Virus record (IMG/VR): IMGVR_UViG_3300013132_000026
Coordinates: 62,001 to 126,000 of that record
Length of the DNA: 64,000 nucleotides
Origin: a virus
Reading direction: 5' to 3' (one strand)
A program made the translations under genes and the position numbers. Position 1 is the stretch's first letter, and each line of letters begins with the position of its first letter. Shown one piece after another: positions 24,765-31,677 of the stretch. The notes beneath the pieces were generated by a model that was not told the origin of the DNA, did no database searches, and was given only the letters and a program-made list of their open reading frames with translations.

Positions 24765-25832
24765 ATGAATAAGATCCCGTACATTATGCGCGACGAGTCG
24801 ATCACCGTTTTCGTTGACGGCGCGCCGCACACCATCAATAACTCGCACGTTAATTTTCGTGCTTTGCGTCAGGCGATCCTTGACGCCAACTACGACGCTG
24901 TTCCCTCGCTTTTGTCTATCGAGAAGCGAGTTGAAAACATGACCTCCGGCAACATCACGATTGTCGATGGCAGACTCTTCTATCGCGGCAACGAGCTTCA
25001 CGGAGCCGTAAGCGCGAAGCTCCTCGCTCTCCTGAAGCAGGGCGGGAAGGACGCCTCGCCGCTGCTGAACTTCATCGAGCGCATCATGAACAACCCGAGC
25101 GCGAATTCGGTGAATGAACTCTACACGTTTCTCTCGTACAAGGACTTGCCGATCACTCCAGCAGGAAAGTTCCTCGCGTACAAGGGAGTTAAGAATGATT
25201 TTTATTCGAAGAGCGCAAACAAGCAAACTGTCGTAATCGAAGGCAAGGTCAACGACAAGGGCGAGATTTTCAACGGAGTTGGCGAATCGATTCGAGTCGC
25301 TCGCAACCAAGTGGACGACAACAAGGACAATCATTGTTCGTTTGGGCTTCACGCTGGCAGTTACGACTACGCTAACGATTGGGCCGGAAACAACGGACGG
25401 CTTCTCGTTGTCGAGATCGACCCTGTCGATGCCGTGAGCGTCCCGACCGACTGTAACTTCCAAAAGCTCCGCACTTGCGCTTACAAAGTTATCGCGGACA
25501 TCACCGCTTCGCGCCGCGAAATTCCCGAAGCCGTTTATTCGGGTAGCGACGACGTTGGAAACGACGACGCCGACTACGATTCGGAAACTGAAGACGATTC
25601 TCTTTCCGAGAATTCGATTGATTTTTCCGACGCGATTGACGAAGTCGAAAGTTATGTTTTTCGGCAACAGGAACAAGGTCTTCCCGCTTACGCCGAAACT
25701 GCCGAAGCGATTCTCCGCACCGTTGGACTCGCTCACATTAACTTGGGCGAAGTTCTTCTTCGTTTGGGTTTGACGAAGTTTTACGTTGTCGAAGCGAACC
25801 TCAACCTTATCGTTCACGACGATAATTATTAA
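24765..25832 (+). CDS. rIIB-like: rIIB-like protein
   Basis: The start at 24765 (MNKIPYIMRDESITVF) is preferred over an ATG inside rIIA. The 355-residue protein has the rIIB signature NFIERIMNNPSANSVNELYT, FLSYKDLPITPAGKFLAYKG and RNQVDDNKDNHCSFGLH with GSYDYA following. An acidic linker near 250-285 (DDVGNDDADYDSETEDD) is followed by a C-terminal helical domain. It is expected to act with rIIA at the membrane. A TTGACA hexamer (24727-24732) overlaps the rIIA stop, but no good -10 follows. Confidence 0.9.
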   Translation: MNKIPYIMRDESITVFVDGAPHTINNSHVNFRALRQAILDANYDAVPSLLSIEKRVENMTSGNITIVDGRLFYRGNELHGAVSAKLLALLKQGGKDASPLLNFIERIMNNPSANSVNELYTFLSYKDLPITPAGKFLAYKGVKNDFYSKSANKQTVVIEGKVNDKGEIFNGVGESIRVARNQVDDNKDNHCSFGLHAGSYDYANDWAGNNGRLLVVEIDPVDAVSVPTDCNFQKLRTCAYKVIADITASRREIPEAVYSGSDDVGNDDADYDSETEDDSLSENSIDFSDAIDEVESYVFRQQEQGLPAYAETAEAILRTVGLAHINLGEVLLRLGLTKFYVVEANLNLIVHDDNY

Positions 25833-26110
25833 TGACTAAAAATACAGTCGCCAAAACACTCGAAGACGCTTTGTCGCACGCTTCCGAGACGGAACTCGAT
25901 GTCGCTTTTGCGCTTCTCAAGTACAAGGAAATCGGCATCTACCGCAAGATCAAGTGCCTTTGCCTTGCGCTCCAACTCGATTTCGATGAGGTAGTCAAAA
26001 ATCTACCGAACGAAAATGGTCGTCTTCTCGACCGCGAGACGCGCCACTACATTCACGATTATATGCTCGCCCGAGCAAAGCAGTTTCGCCCAGCAACAAA
26101 CAACGAATGA
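25832..26110 (+). CDS. Small hypothetical protein
   Basis: A 92-residue helical protein whose start shares bases with the rIIB stop (TAATG), so translation is coupled. KIKCLCLALQLDFDEVVKNL resembles a helix-turn-helix but I cannot confirm DNA binding. Confidence 0.65.
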   Translation: MTKNTVAKTLEDALSHASETELDVAFALLKYKEIGIYRKIKCLCLALQLDFDEVVKNLPNENGRLLDRETRHYIHDYMLARAKQFRPATNNE

Positions 26111-26412
26111 ATAACTCCCTGGATCCTAAGTTCACGACCAATCGCCATTGGTTCGAAGTTTGGACAACAGAAAATGATGGCAAGCTCTTGAGTTGCGTCA
26201 ATTTCTACGACATGGCATGGAAGGACGCCGCAATATTGGCAGTTCAATGCTATTCGCACGAATCGTCACGAAACTCGGACGCTTACTACACAATCGTTCA
26301 CGCGAAGCTCGACAGCAACAGCGGAATGGTGCGCGAAGTGATTGCGCTCCCATACGATGAGTCTTCGAAGGTGCTAAATAAACTGATTAAATATCGGGAG
26401 ACACTCCAATGA
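26107..26412 (+). CDS. Small hypothetical protein
   Basis: A 101-residue protein overlapping its neighbours by 4 nt on each side. HWFEVWTTENDGKLLSCVNF and a run of strands suggest a small alpha/beta domain. Unrecognised. Confidence 0.65.
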   Translation: MNNSLDPKFTTNRHWFEVWTTENDGKLLSCVNFYDMAWKDAAILAVQCYSHESSRNSDAYYTIVHAKLDSNSGMVREVIALPYDESSKVLNKLIKYRETLQ

Positions 26413-26750
26413 TGGACCGCACCGCGCTGTTCGCTCATCACCGCGCCTTGACCGAGGCTGCGTTCAAGATCATGCAGGCGAAGAACAATGACTATGCTGG
26501 CAGCAAGGGAGACAATCCTTTCGCCAATTTCCAACGCTGCGAGGCAATGGGAATCTGCTCGGCAGAACAAGGTTTTCTCGTTCGCATCGTAGACAAGGTT
26601 TCGCGCCTTTCTACGTTCGCTCAGGACGGCAAGCTTGCCGTAACGAACGAAAGTTACGAGGACGCTATCTTGGACATTATTAACTATTGTGTTTTAATGT
26701 CGGCGTATGTTGCAGGGAAGAATGAACCTCCCTCAACAACGAACGATTAA
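26409..26750 (+). CDS. DUF1599-like / MazG-like nucleotide modification-associated protein
   Basis: A 113-residue helical protein. The pattern K-x-x-D-Y-A-G-S-x-x-x-N-P-F-A-N-F followed by FLVRIVDKVSRLSTF and YEDAILDIINYCVLMSAYV matches the DUF1599 family. That family is related to all-alpha NTP pyrophosphohydrolases and is found with nucleotide-modification genes. A role in nucleotide pool control is inferred. Its stop shares TTAA with the convergent gene. Confidence 0.7.
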   Translation: MMDRTALFAHHRALTEAAFKIMQAKNNDYAGSKGDNPFANFQRCEAMGICSAEQGFLVRIVDKVSRLSTFAQDGKLAVTNESYEDAILDIINYCVLMSAYVAGKNEPPSTTND

Positions 26751-27010
26751 AAGATCGCGATTCCAGTTATTCTGTACCCAGCATCGAAAGGCTGGATAAA
26801 TAAGCCAGTTGGCATATTCAGCCTTTCGATTTTTCTGTTATATTCTCTGATAAGGTGGTCGGAAAAGTCGCCGAAAACAGCGTTGCCGGAAGCCGCAAAG
26901 CCCGTAGCCGAGTACAGGCCCGTGATCTGCCCTCGGTAAGCGACCCAATCGCCAGAAACTAAACTATAATTGCTATGGATATCTCCTTGTAACAATCGCG
27001 GATTACTCAT
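26747..27010 (-). CDS. Isolated leftward gene, possible minor virion protein
   Basis: An 87-residue protein encoded against the surrounding rightward genes. Contains YSLVSGDWVAYRGQITGLYS and RLNMPTGLFIQPFDAGYRITG, glycine- and strand-rich like tail or fibre fragments. A GTGTAATTAATAAAAT box, typical of the structural genes here, lies 15 nt before the ATG, and the stop shares TTAA with the upstream gene. It is probably a late gene nested in an early region. Confidence 0.6.
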   Translation of the reverse strand: MSNPRLLQGDIHSNYSLVSGDWVAYRGQITGLYSATGFAASGNAVFGDFSDHLIREYNRKIERLNMPTGLFIQPFDAGYRITGIAIF

Positions 27011-27026
27011 ATTTTATTAATTACAC
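27011..27026 (-). promoter_or_regulatory. Late box before the isolated leftward gene
   Basis: Minus-strand GTGTAATTAATAAAAT ends directly at the start codon context of the 87-residue gene. It matches the GTGTAAATA family seen before structural genes. Confidence 0.5.
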
Positions 27027-27034
27027 TTTATTTT

Positions 27035-27151
27035 ATGTTATTTTCCCTGCTGTTGTTTATCGCAGTGTGCATTCACCTCTTTACCAAGAGCAACTATTTT
27101 ACTAAGAACGCGAGTCTCGACAAAAATGACCGACGCAACAAAGACGATTAA
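27035..27151 (+). CDS. Small single-span membrane protein
   Basis: A 38-residue peptide starting MLFSLLLFIAVCIHLF, one predicted transmembrane helix, then a charged tail ending KNDRRNKDD. It overlaps the start of the next gene by 26 nt. No clear ribosome site is seen; the call rests on hydrophobicity and coupling. Confidence 0.45.
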   Translation: MLFSLLLFIAVCIHLFTKSNYFTKNASLDKNDRRNKDD

Positions 27152-27431
27152 CTATAAAAAACTCCCATTGGAGATTAAAAATCACGGTTACAAAATGAAG
27201 CAAGTGAAGCGAACCGAAAACACCGCAATGTACTCGAAAGCGGGCGGATACGAAGTTCTAGTCGTGCAGCGTCACGACGGGTACGAAATCAAAGGCAACT
27301 GGATCGAGCCTGCCGAATATCTGCCGAAAGATGAAGACTTTGGGACGAAAGGCTGGTATTTTAATGGTCCCGATGGCCTGCAAAAAGCAGAAAAAAAGTT
27401 CGAAGAAATCGAACAAAAAGCTGGCGAGTAA
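27126..27431 (+). CDS. Small hypothetical protein
   Basis: A 101-residue protein (MTDATKTINYKKLPLEIKNH) with a strand-rich middle (GGYEVLVVQRHDGYEIKG) and a helical charged end. It looks like a compact single-domain protein. Unrecognised. Confidence 0.65.
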   Translation: MTDATKTINYKKLPLEIKNHGYKMKQVKRTENTAMYSKAGGYEVLVVQRHDGYEIKGNWIEPAEYLPKDEDFGTKGWYFNGPDGLQKAEKKFEEIEQKAGE

Positions 27432-27486
27432 CTAGTTTTTTAATCATAGTTCAAACGTAGCTTCAACTAAACACTAAAATCTAATC

Positions 27487-27804
27487 ATGTCCATCAACGA
27501 ATTGATCGAAGAGAGTTATCCGCAGCAGAAGGTTATCCATTTGTATGTTCGCGACCGTCAAAACCGCCGAGTTGGGGTGTTGGCAGCGGTAACGAATCCC
27601 GAGCAACCCGAGACCGTTTTTATCGGATGGTCGCGCTGCAATCGAAGTCTGGGCGACCGATTCGATCCGGTGCGCGGCACAAAGATTGCACTCGACCGCT
27701 CTTATCGGCACAAGGGAGCGGGCATTCCGTTCACAATGCTCGAACAGTATAACGAGTTTCGCGCTCGATGCGAAAAGTATTTCCGAGGCAAGAATGTCGC
27801 CTAA
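27487..27804 (+). CDS. Small hypothetical protein
   Basis: A 105-residue protein: strands VIHLYVRDRQNRRVGVLAAV, then FIGWSRCNRSLGDRFDPVRG and a C-terminal helix. Similar small proteins occur in phages without known role. Stop overlaps the next start. Confidence 0.7.
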   Translation: MSINELIEESYPQQKVIHLYVRDRQNRRVGVLAAVTNPEQPETVFIGWSRCNRSLGDRFDPVRGTKIALDRSYRHKGAGIPFTMLEQYNEFRARCEKYFRGKNVA

Positions 27805-27962
27805 TGAGAAACCTCTGGAGACTCTGGGCCAAATCAATCGGAGAAAAAGCGAGCAACGAGAACCGCGAAGCTGATAAAATCGCCGCTATTCGAACTCTCA
27901 TTGTTTTAATCTATATCGTAACAAACGTTTTCATCTGCGCCAACGTGATTCGTCATTGGTAA
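27804..27962 (+). CDS. Small membrane protein
   Basis: A 52-residue protein starting at ATG 27804, coupled to the upstream stop. A charged N-terminal half is followed by one transmembrane helix (TLIVLIYIVTNVFICANVI). Function unknown. Confidence 0.6.
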   Translation: MRNLWRLWAKSIGEKASNENREADKIAAIRTLIVLIYIVTNVFICANVIRHW

Positions 27963-27979
27963 CAATTATAAAAAATAAA

Positions 27980-28162
27980 ATGTCTTCTAGCCTCGAAGGT
28001 TCTGCGATAAACACTTTTAATTATCTGTACGAGAAATATCGAGACGAGTTCGAAAGGGCGAGAAACTACGACGAAAAGAACGACAAAGCTTACCAAAAGG
28101 AACTGCGTAGGCTGAAGCGCGAAGCTGCCAAACAAAAAGAAACCAACTCCACGGAACTCTAA
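27980..28162 (+). CDS. Small charged coiled-coil protein
   Basis: A 60-residue protein starting MSSSLEGSAINTFNYLYEKY, then a very charged helix with KKNDKAYQKELRRLKRE-like composition. An upstream in-frame GTG is not needed. Unrecognised. Confidence 0.6.
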   Translation: MSSSLEGSAINTFNYLYEKYRDEFERARNYDEKNDKAYQKELRRLKREAAKQKETNSTEL

Positions 28163-28170
28163 AGGTTTTA

Positions 28171-28246
28171 GGGTCTATGGTGAAATTGCATATCACATCG
28201 CTCTTCTAAAGCGAAATTTCGGGATGGTATCCCGATAGACCCACCA
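28171..28246 (+). tRNA. tRNA-Arg (anticodon TCT)
   Basis: Acceptor GGGTCTA pairs with TAGACCC. The D-arm stem is GTGA/TCAC, the anticodon arm TCGCT/AGCGA with loop CTTCTAA, and the T-arm TCGGG/CCCGA. The 3' CCA is encoded. It reads AGA. The T-loop (ATGGTAT) departs from the usual TTCRANN, a little unusual. Confidence 0.88.
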
Positions 28247-28253
28247 ATTTTAT

Positions 28254-28343
28254 TGTCCCGTAGCTCACGGTAGAGCAAGATGTTTTATAAACATTTCGGT
28301 AGATAACCGCTAGGTCTGGGTTCGATCCCCAGCGGGACAACCA
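28254..28343 (+). tRNA. tRNA with long variable arm, anticodon probably TAT
   Basis: Acceptor TGTCCCG/CGGGACA, D-stem GCTC/GAGC, T-arm CTGGG-TTCGATC-CCCAG and encoded CCA are all sound. The anticodon arm GATGT/ACATT has loop TTTATAA, which gives TAT (Ile, AUA). A class II-type variable arm (CGGT-AGATA-ACCG) is atypical for isoleucine, so the isotype is uncertain. Total length 90 nt. Confidence 0.75.
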
Positions 28344-28359
28344 ATTTATCAATTAATTT

Positions 28360-28560
28360 ATGAAAAAACTCAAAATCTCCATTAGCGAGCGTCGAAAAAT
28401 CCGGCAAATTAAAGCTAAAATTAACGCGCATCGAGAGCGCGAAGAACGCGAAATTCAGCAGTTGGCCGAGTCTATGGGTTTGACGGAACAAGAAGCCGAA
28501 ATCTTGTGGGATTACGTCTATAACGACTCGTCTTGGACAGTTGAAATCGAAAAACGATGA
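28360..28560 (+). CDS. Small hypothetical charged protein
   Basis: A 66-residue helical protein (MKKLKISISERRKIRQIKAK) rich in Arg/Glu, with GLTEQEAEILWDYVYND near the end. It follows the tRNA pair. Unrecognised. Confidence 0.6.
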   Translation: MKKLKISISERRKIRQIKAKINAHREREEREIQQLAESMGLTEQEAEILWDYVYNDSSWTVEIEKR

Positions 28561-28669
28561 GGCGCACGATCAAAGGCATCAAATTGTCGCCGCAGACGGG
28601 AAAGAGTATGTAATCATCGAACACACAGACGGTTTTGAGGATATCTACAAAGTTTCTAAAAAAAATTAA
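28541..28669 (+). CDS. Possible short CDS with TTG start
   Basis: A 42-residue frame ending GKEYVIIEHTDGFEDIYKVS plus KKN, which looks like genuine protein. The only usable start is TTG at 28541, overlapping the previous gene. It could instead be a frameshifted C-terminus of that gene. Confidence 0.35.
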   Translation: MKSKNDEAHDQRHQIVAADGKEYVIIEHTDGFEDIYKVSKKN

Positions 28670-28692
28670 AAAACAAATGAACTCATACGAAA

Positions 28693-29331
28693 ATGATTAA
28701 AATTCTCGCCATCTCAGACACGCACGGTAGGCACCCGCAAATAACTGCGAGCCTGCCGAACGCCGATATTGTTGTCCACGCAGGAGATTTCTGCGGAATG
28801 GGCAACATGGTCGAGTGCATTCGCTTTTTTAATTGGTTCAGTTCATTGCCGCACAAACATAAAGTTTGCATTGCTGGCAATCATGACGTTTGGCTTGAGA
28901 AGGCTAATCCGTCCGAAGTTGCTGCGATTGTTCCGCCGAACGTCCGCTACTTGAACGACAGCGGGTGCGAGATCATGGGCTTGCGATTCTGGGGTTCTCC
29001 CGTCCAGCCAACGTTCTTTAATTGGGCGTTTAACCGAGATCGCGGCGACCCGATTCAGCAGCATTGGGACCTTATTCCCGAAAAAACCGACGTGTTAATC
29101 ACGCACGGTCCACCGCAGGGCATTCTCGACAAAACGATAGACGGCGAGAATGCGGGATGCAAGAACTTGCGCGATGTAATCGCAAAAATTCGCCCGAAGC
29201 TGCACGTTTTCGGGCACATCCACTTTGGTCGCGGTTTTTTGTGTACCGCAAACACAACGTTCGTTAATGCAGCGATTTGCGACGAGAATTACGCCCCAGC
29301 GAACGCGCCGCAATTAATCGAATTAAATTAG
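28693..29331 (+). CDS. Calcineurin-like metallophosphoesterase
   Basis: A 212-residue enzyme with the full binuclear metal site: D9-x-H11 in ISDTHGR, GDFCGMG, G62-N-H-D65 in AGNHDVWL, ITHGPPQG and FGHIHFGRG. It resembles the small MPPED-type phosphoesterases that hydrolyse phosphodiesters such as cyclic nucleotides. The phage substrate is unknown; degradation of a signalling nucleotide is one possibility. Confidence 0.9.
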   Translation: MIKILAISDTHGRHPQITASLPNADIVVHAGDFCGMGNMVECIRFFNWFSSLPHKHKVCIAGNHDVWLEKANPSEVAAIVPPNVRYLNDSGCEIMGLRFWGSPVQPTFFNWAFNRDRGDPIQQHWDLIPEKTDVLITHGPPQGILDKTIDGENAGCKNLRDVIAKIRPKLHVFGHIHFGRGFLCTANTTFVNAAICDENYAPANAPQLIELN

Positions 29332-29362
29332 AAAACTGCTCCGAGAACGTTAACATTCGTGG

Positions 29363-29704
29363 ATGAAGGTTTGCCGTCGCTGCGGCGAAAAAAAAGAAAT
29401 CGAAGAGTTCCCGCTGTTCTCTGGCCCAACAAACGGGCGCAAAAACACTTGCTCAACGTGTTGCAAAAGTCTTTCGGTTCTGAGAAGAACGTTAAAAGAA
29501 GCGAATCCGCCGCCAGTTGCGGGAAACTGTCCGATCTGCGACAATCACACAACCGAATGGATTTTGGATCATTGCCACTTCACCGAAAAGTTTCGCGGCT
29601 ACATTTGCAATAACTGCAATCTTGCACTCGGACGATTTAATGACGACGAGAAATTATTGAGAAAAGCTATTGACTATTTGAGCGGGAAAGATAACGTAGA
29701 GTAA
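29363..29704 (+). CDS. Recombination endonuclease VII-like (HNH)
   Basis: A 113-residue protein. N-terminal C4-x-x-C7 and a following C-x-x-C pair, then CPICDNHTTEWILDHCHFTE and RGYICNNCNLALGRFND, the endonuclease VII signature (His-Asn-type active site plus zinc cysteines). T4 endonuclease VII resolves Holliday junctions and debranches DNA before packaging. A RuvB-like ATPase is encoded at 38.9 kb. Confidence 0.9.
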   Translation: MKVCRRCGEKKEIEEFPLFSGPTNGRKNTCSTCCKSLSVLRRTLKEANPPPVAGNCPICDNHTTEWILDHCHFTEKFRGYICNNCNLALGRFNDDEKLLRKAIDYLSGKDNVE

Positions 29705-29707
29705 TCT

Positions 29708-29795
29708 GGTCGCGTGCATGGAACGGCAGACAGGGAGCATTCAAAATGCTCTGCTCTTCGCGAGCGTGAGGGTTCGACTCCCTCCGCGACCACCA
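29708..29795 (+). tRNA. tRNA-Leu (anticodon CAA)
   Basis: Acceptor GGTCGCG/CGCGACC, anticodon arm GAGCA/TGCTC with loop TTCAAAA, long variable arm typical of leucine, T-arm GAGGG/CCCTC with loop TTCGACT, and encoded CCA. It reads TTG. It begins 4 nt after the endonuclease VII stop. Confidence 0.9.
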
Positions 29796-29799
29796 TTTT

Positions 29800-30213
29800 A
29801 TGAAGTTCACTCCAGACAACATTGTAGAATTAAAGAAAAACCAAGTCTTTGTCTTCGGTTCGAACGAGGCGGGAATACATGGGGCAGGAGCCGCGAAACT
29901 CGCCGAAAAAAAGTTTGGCGCAATCATGGGCGTCGGCTACGGACCACAAGGAAAGTCTTTCGCCGTTCCGACGAAAGACAAGTCGATTCGCACGCTTCCT
30001 CTCGAAGCAATCGAACTCTACATCAAAAATTTTCTTCTCGACGCTACGCTTTTCCCCGACAAAGAATTTTTAGTGACTAAGATCGGTTGCGGTCTAGCCG
30101 GATATTCTGAAGCGGAAATCGCGAACTTATTCAAAGGCAAAACGATCCCAAAGAACATAACGTTACCCGAATCATTTTATCGTATTATTTATGAAAACAA
30201 CGCTAGAATTTAA
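29800..30213 (+). CDS. Macro-domain-like protein
   Basis: A 137-residue protein with VFVFGSNEAGIHGAGAAKLA, GYGPQGKSFAVPTKD, LPLEAIELYIKNFL and FLVTKIGCGLAGYSEAEIA. These match small macro-like proteins of phages and bacteria whose fold binds ADP-ribose. It could remove or read ADP-ribosylation, for example in toxin or anti-phage defence, but the catalytic residues cannot be judged by eye. Confidence 0.75.
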   Translation: MKFTPDNIVELKKNQVFVFGSNEAGIHGAGAAKLAEKKFGAIMGVGYGPQGKSFAVPTKDKSIRTLPLEAIELYIKNFLLDATLFPDKEFLVTKIGCGLAGYSEAEIANLFKGKTIPKNITLPESFYRIIYENNARI

Positions 30214-30412
30214 TCTGCCCGAAGAACAGACCGAAATGTTGCACGCAGTTCATGCCTCAGATGCATGGTGCGCTTTGAGCGAAATCGACCAAAATTTACG
30301 AAGCTTGGTGAAATACGGAACATACGATGGCTACGAGGTAACAACAACAGAGCAACTCGCGTCAGAGATTCGCAAAAGAATCGGAGACGTATTAGCGAAA
30401 ATCGACTCATGA
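30191..30412 (+). CDS. Small hypothetical protein
   Basis: A 73-residue protein (MKTTLEFNLPEEQTEMLHAV) starting inside the macro-like gene. The N-terminal strand and helix pattern, with LPEEQTEMLHAVHASDAW, recurs in phage small proteins of unknown function. Overlaps the next gene by 4 nt. Confidence 0.65.
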   Translation: MKTTLEFNLPEEQTEMLHAVHASDAWCALSEIDQNLRSLVKYGTYDGYEVTTTEQLASEIRKRIGDVLAKIDS

Positions 30413-30738
30413 AAATCACGAAAAAAGATCGCGCTCTTCTCGCTGGAATCGGAGAAACGCCATCGACGCTAGTCTTTTGGGCTTTTCGTTACTTTGTCGG
30501 AAGAATGTCGATTCACACGGTCGTATTCGCTCAAAATCTCGCGTTGAATTGGGAACATCTAGACGAGCGGACGCAACTCGCAATTTGCACGCAATTAGAG
30601 TCGCTTTTCGAAGCGGACGATAAAGTTCGCGAGGCGAAGCATTACAGCGTGCCGATTTTACCGCTCGGAAACAGCGAGAACCGTCAAGCTTGGGAAAAGG
30701 TTCGCGCCGCATACAAACATTCGAATGAAAAAAATTAG
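30409..30738 (+). CDS. Small hypothetical protein
   Basis: A 109-residue helical protein beginning MKITKKDRALLAGIGE at the ATGA overlap; longer in-frame starts lie inside the previous gene. RMSIHTVVFAQNLALNWEHL and LDERTQLAICTQLESLFEAD are long helices. Unrecognised. Confidence 0.65.
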   Translation: MKITKKDRALLAGIGETPSTLVFWAFRYFVGRMSIHTVVFAQNLALNWEHLDERTQLAICTQLESLFEADDKVREAKHYSVPILPLGNSENRQAWEKVRAAYKHSNEKN

Positions 30739-30982
30739 TTTAAATTCGATTTTCCAAAACGTTGAAGCGCAAATCGCAAAATCTTCGATCCAAGAAGTTA
30801 GCAGAGCTTTTATACCTTTCCGAACGAATTGGTTTAGAGAAAGCTTTCTCGGCTATTGCGACCAAAACCGGACGCATTTCACTTCGGTCGTGAACAAAAA
30901 ACGAATCACGATACACGTTTCGGGCGCAATTAGAGATTCTTTTTATCAAGACGAAAGCAAGTTCATCGTCCCGTTTATTTGA
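30725..30982 (+). CDS. Small hypothetical protein
   Basis: An 85-residue protein (MKKISLNSIFQNVEAQIAKS) with an amphipathic N-terminal helix followed by strands (RITIHVSGAIRDSFYQD). Its layout, a helix and then a small beta unit, resembles the non-repeat members of the array at 34-36 kb. Function unknown. Confidence 0.6.
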   Translation: MKKISLNSIFQNVEAQIAKSSIQEVSRAFIPFRTNWFRESFLGYCDQNRTHFTSVVNKKRITIHVSGAIRDSFYQDESKFIVPFI

Positions 30983-30995
30983 ACTCGCAACTATT

Positions 30996-31184
30996 ATGAC
31001 CGATTCTAAATTGCGCGCCGCAACGATGGAAGATGTTAATGCTGCAACACTTGCCGCATTTCGCTGCCTAGAAGACTTAAAAGTGCTTGACGGGAACGAC
31101 CCGAAACACGATGTTCTTTTCGAAGAAATAGCCGAAACGATTTCGCGACACTTTAATTACCCAGACTACAGCAATTATAATTAA
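30996..31184 (+). CDS. Small hypothetical acidic protein
   Basis: A 62-residue helical acidic protein (MTDSKLRAATMEDVNAATLA). The stop overlaps the next ATG (TAATG). Unrecognised. Confidence 0.6.
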   Translation: MTDSKLRAATMEDVNAATLAAFRCLEDLKVLDGNDPKHDVLFEEIAETISRHFNYPDYSNYN

Positions 31185-31417
31185 TGACCTCGATTTCTGA
31201 AAAAAATCTTGTTGCTGTCCGTCAAAAGATTGACAAACAAGTGAATCGCCGCTTGTTCAAAGAAATACGCGACCGTCCTTGGATCGACTCGGAAAGATTG
31301 AGAGGTTCCGATGTTTACGACGAGTGGAACCTTTCGAGTCTCGTAATTTTCGGCAAGCTTGACAGAAGCTTAAACGTCGTTGCATTTCAAATTAAAAATC
31401 AATTTTATTCTTGGTAG
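31184..31417 (+). CDS. Small hypothetical protein
   Basis: A 77-residue protein with N-terminal VAVRQKIDKQVNRRLFKEIR, a helix whose KQV spacing recalls the NQV repeats further right, then strands (SSLVIFGKLDRSLNVVAFQI). It may be a distant member of that family, but the similarity is weak. Confidence 0.6.
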   Translation: MTSISEKNLVAVRQKIDKQVNRRLFKEIRDRPWIDSERLRGSDVYDEWNLSSLVIFGKLDRSLNVVAFQIKNQFYSW

Positions 31418-31421
31418 ACCG

Positions 31422-31595
31422 ATGAAAACCGAAGAATTTTACAAAAACATATTTTACAAAAATCGCGAAGAGATGCGTGATGCAGCGTGCAGAGTTTGCT
31501 ATTCAATCGAAAACGGCCCTCTCGATTCGTCAACTAACACGCGCATTTACAACGGCACTCAAAGAATTGTTAGTTTGGAAGTTCTTAAAGTGTGA
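31422..31595 (+). CDS. Small hypothetical protein
   Basis: A 57-residue protein starting MKTEEFYKNIFYKNREEMRD at ATG 31422. Unrecognised. It is the last gene before a promoter. Confidence 0.55.
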   Translation: MKTEEFYKNIFYKNREEMRDAACRVCYSIENGPLDSSTNTRIYNGTQRIVSLEVLKV

Positions 31596-31628
31596 ACCGA
31601 TATTCGCAGAGAATTTCTCAAAAATCGC

Positions 31629-31657
31629 TTGACACTTTTAAATCGCTGAACTAACTT
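31629..31657 (+). promoter_or_regulatory. Sigma70-like promoter of the DUF6745 gene
   Basis: TTGACA (31629-31634), 17-nt spacer, TAACTT (31652-31657). It leaves a leader of about 15-20 nt before the ATG at 31678. Confidence 0.55.
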
Positions 31658-31677
31658 ATCCTCACTTTCCGAAAACC

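Noticed and set aside
24727-24765. Complete promoter for the rIIB-like gene
   Set aside because: TTGACA is present, but no acceptable -10 hexamer lies 15-19 nt downstream, so only the -35-like site is mentioned.
24705-25817. 370-codon minus-strand frame opposite the rIIB-like gene
   Set aside because: Shadow frame. The plus-strand protein has clear rIIB motifs.
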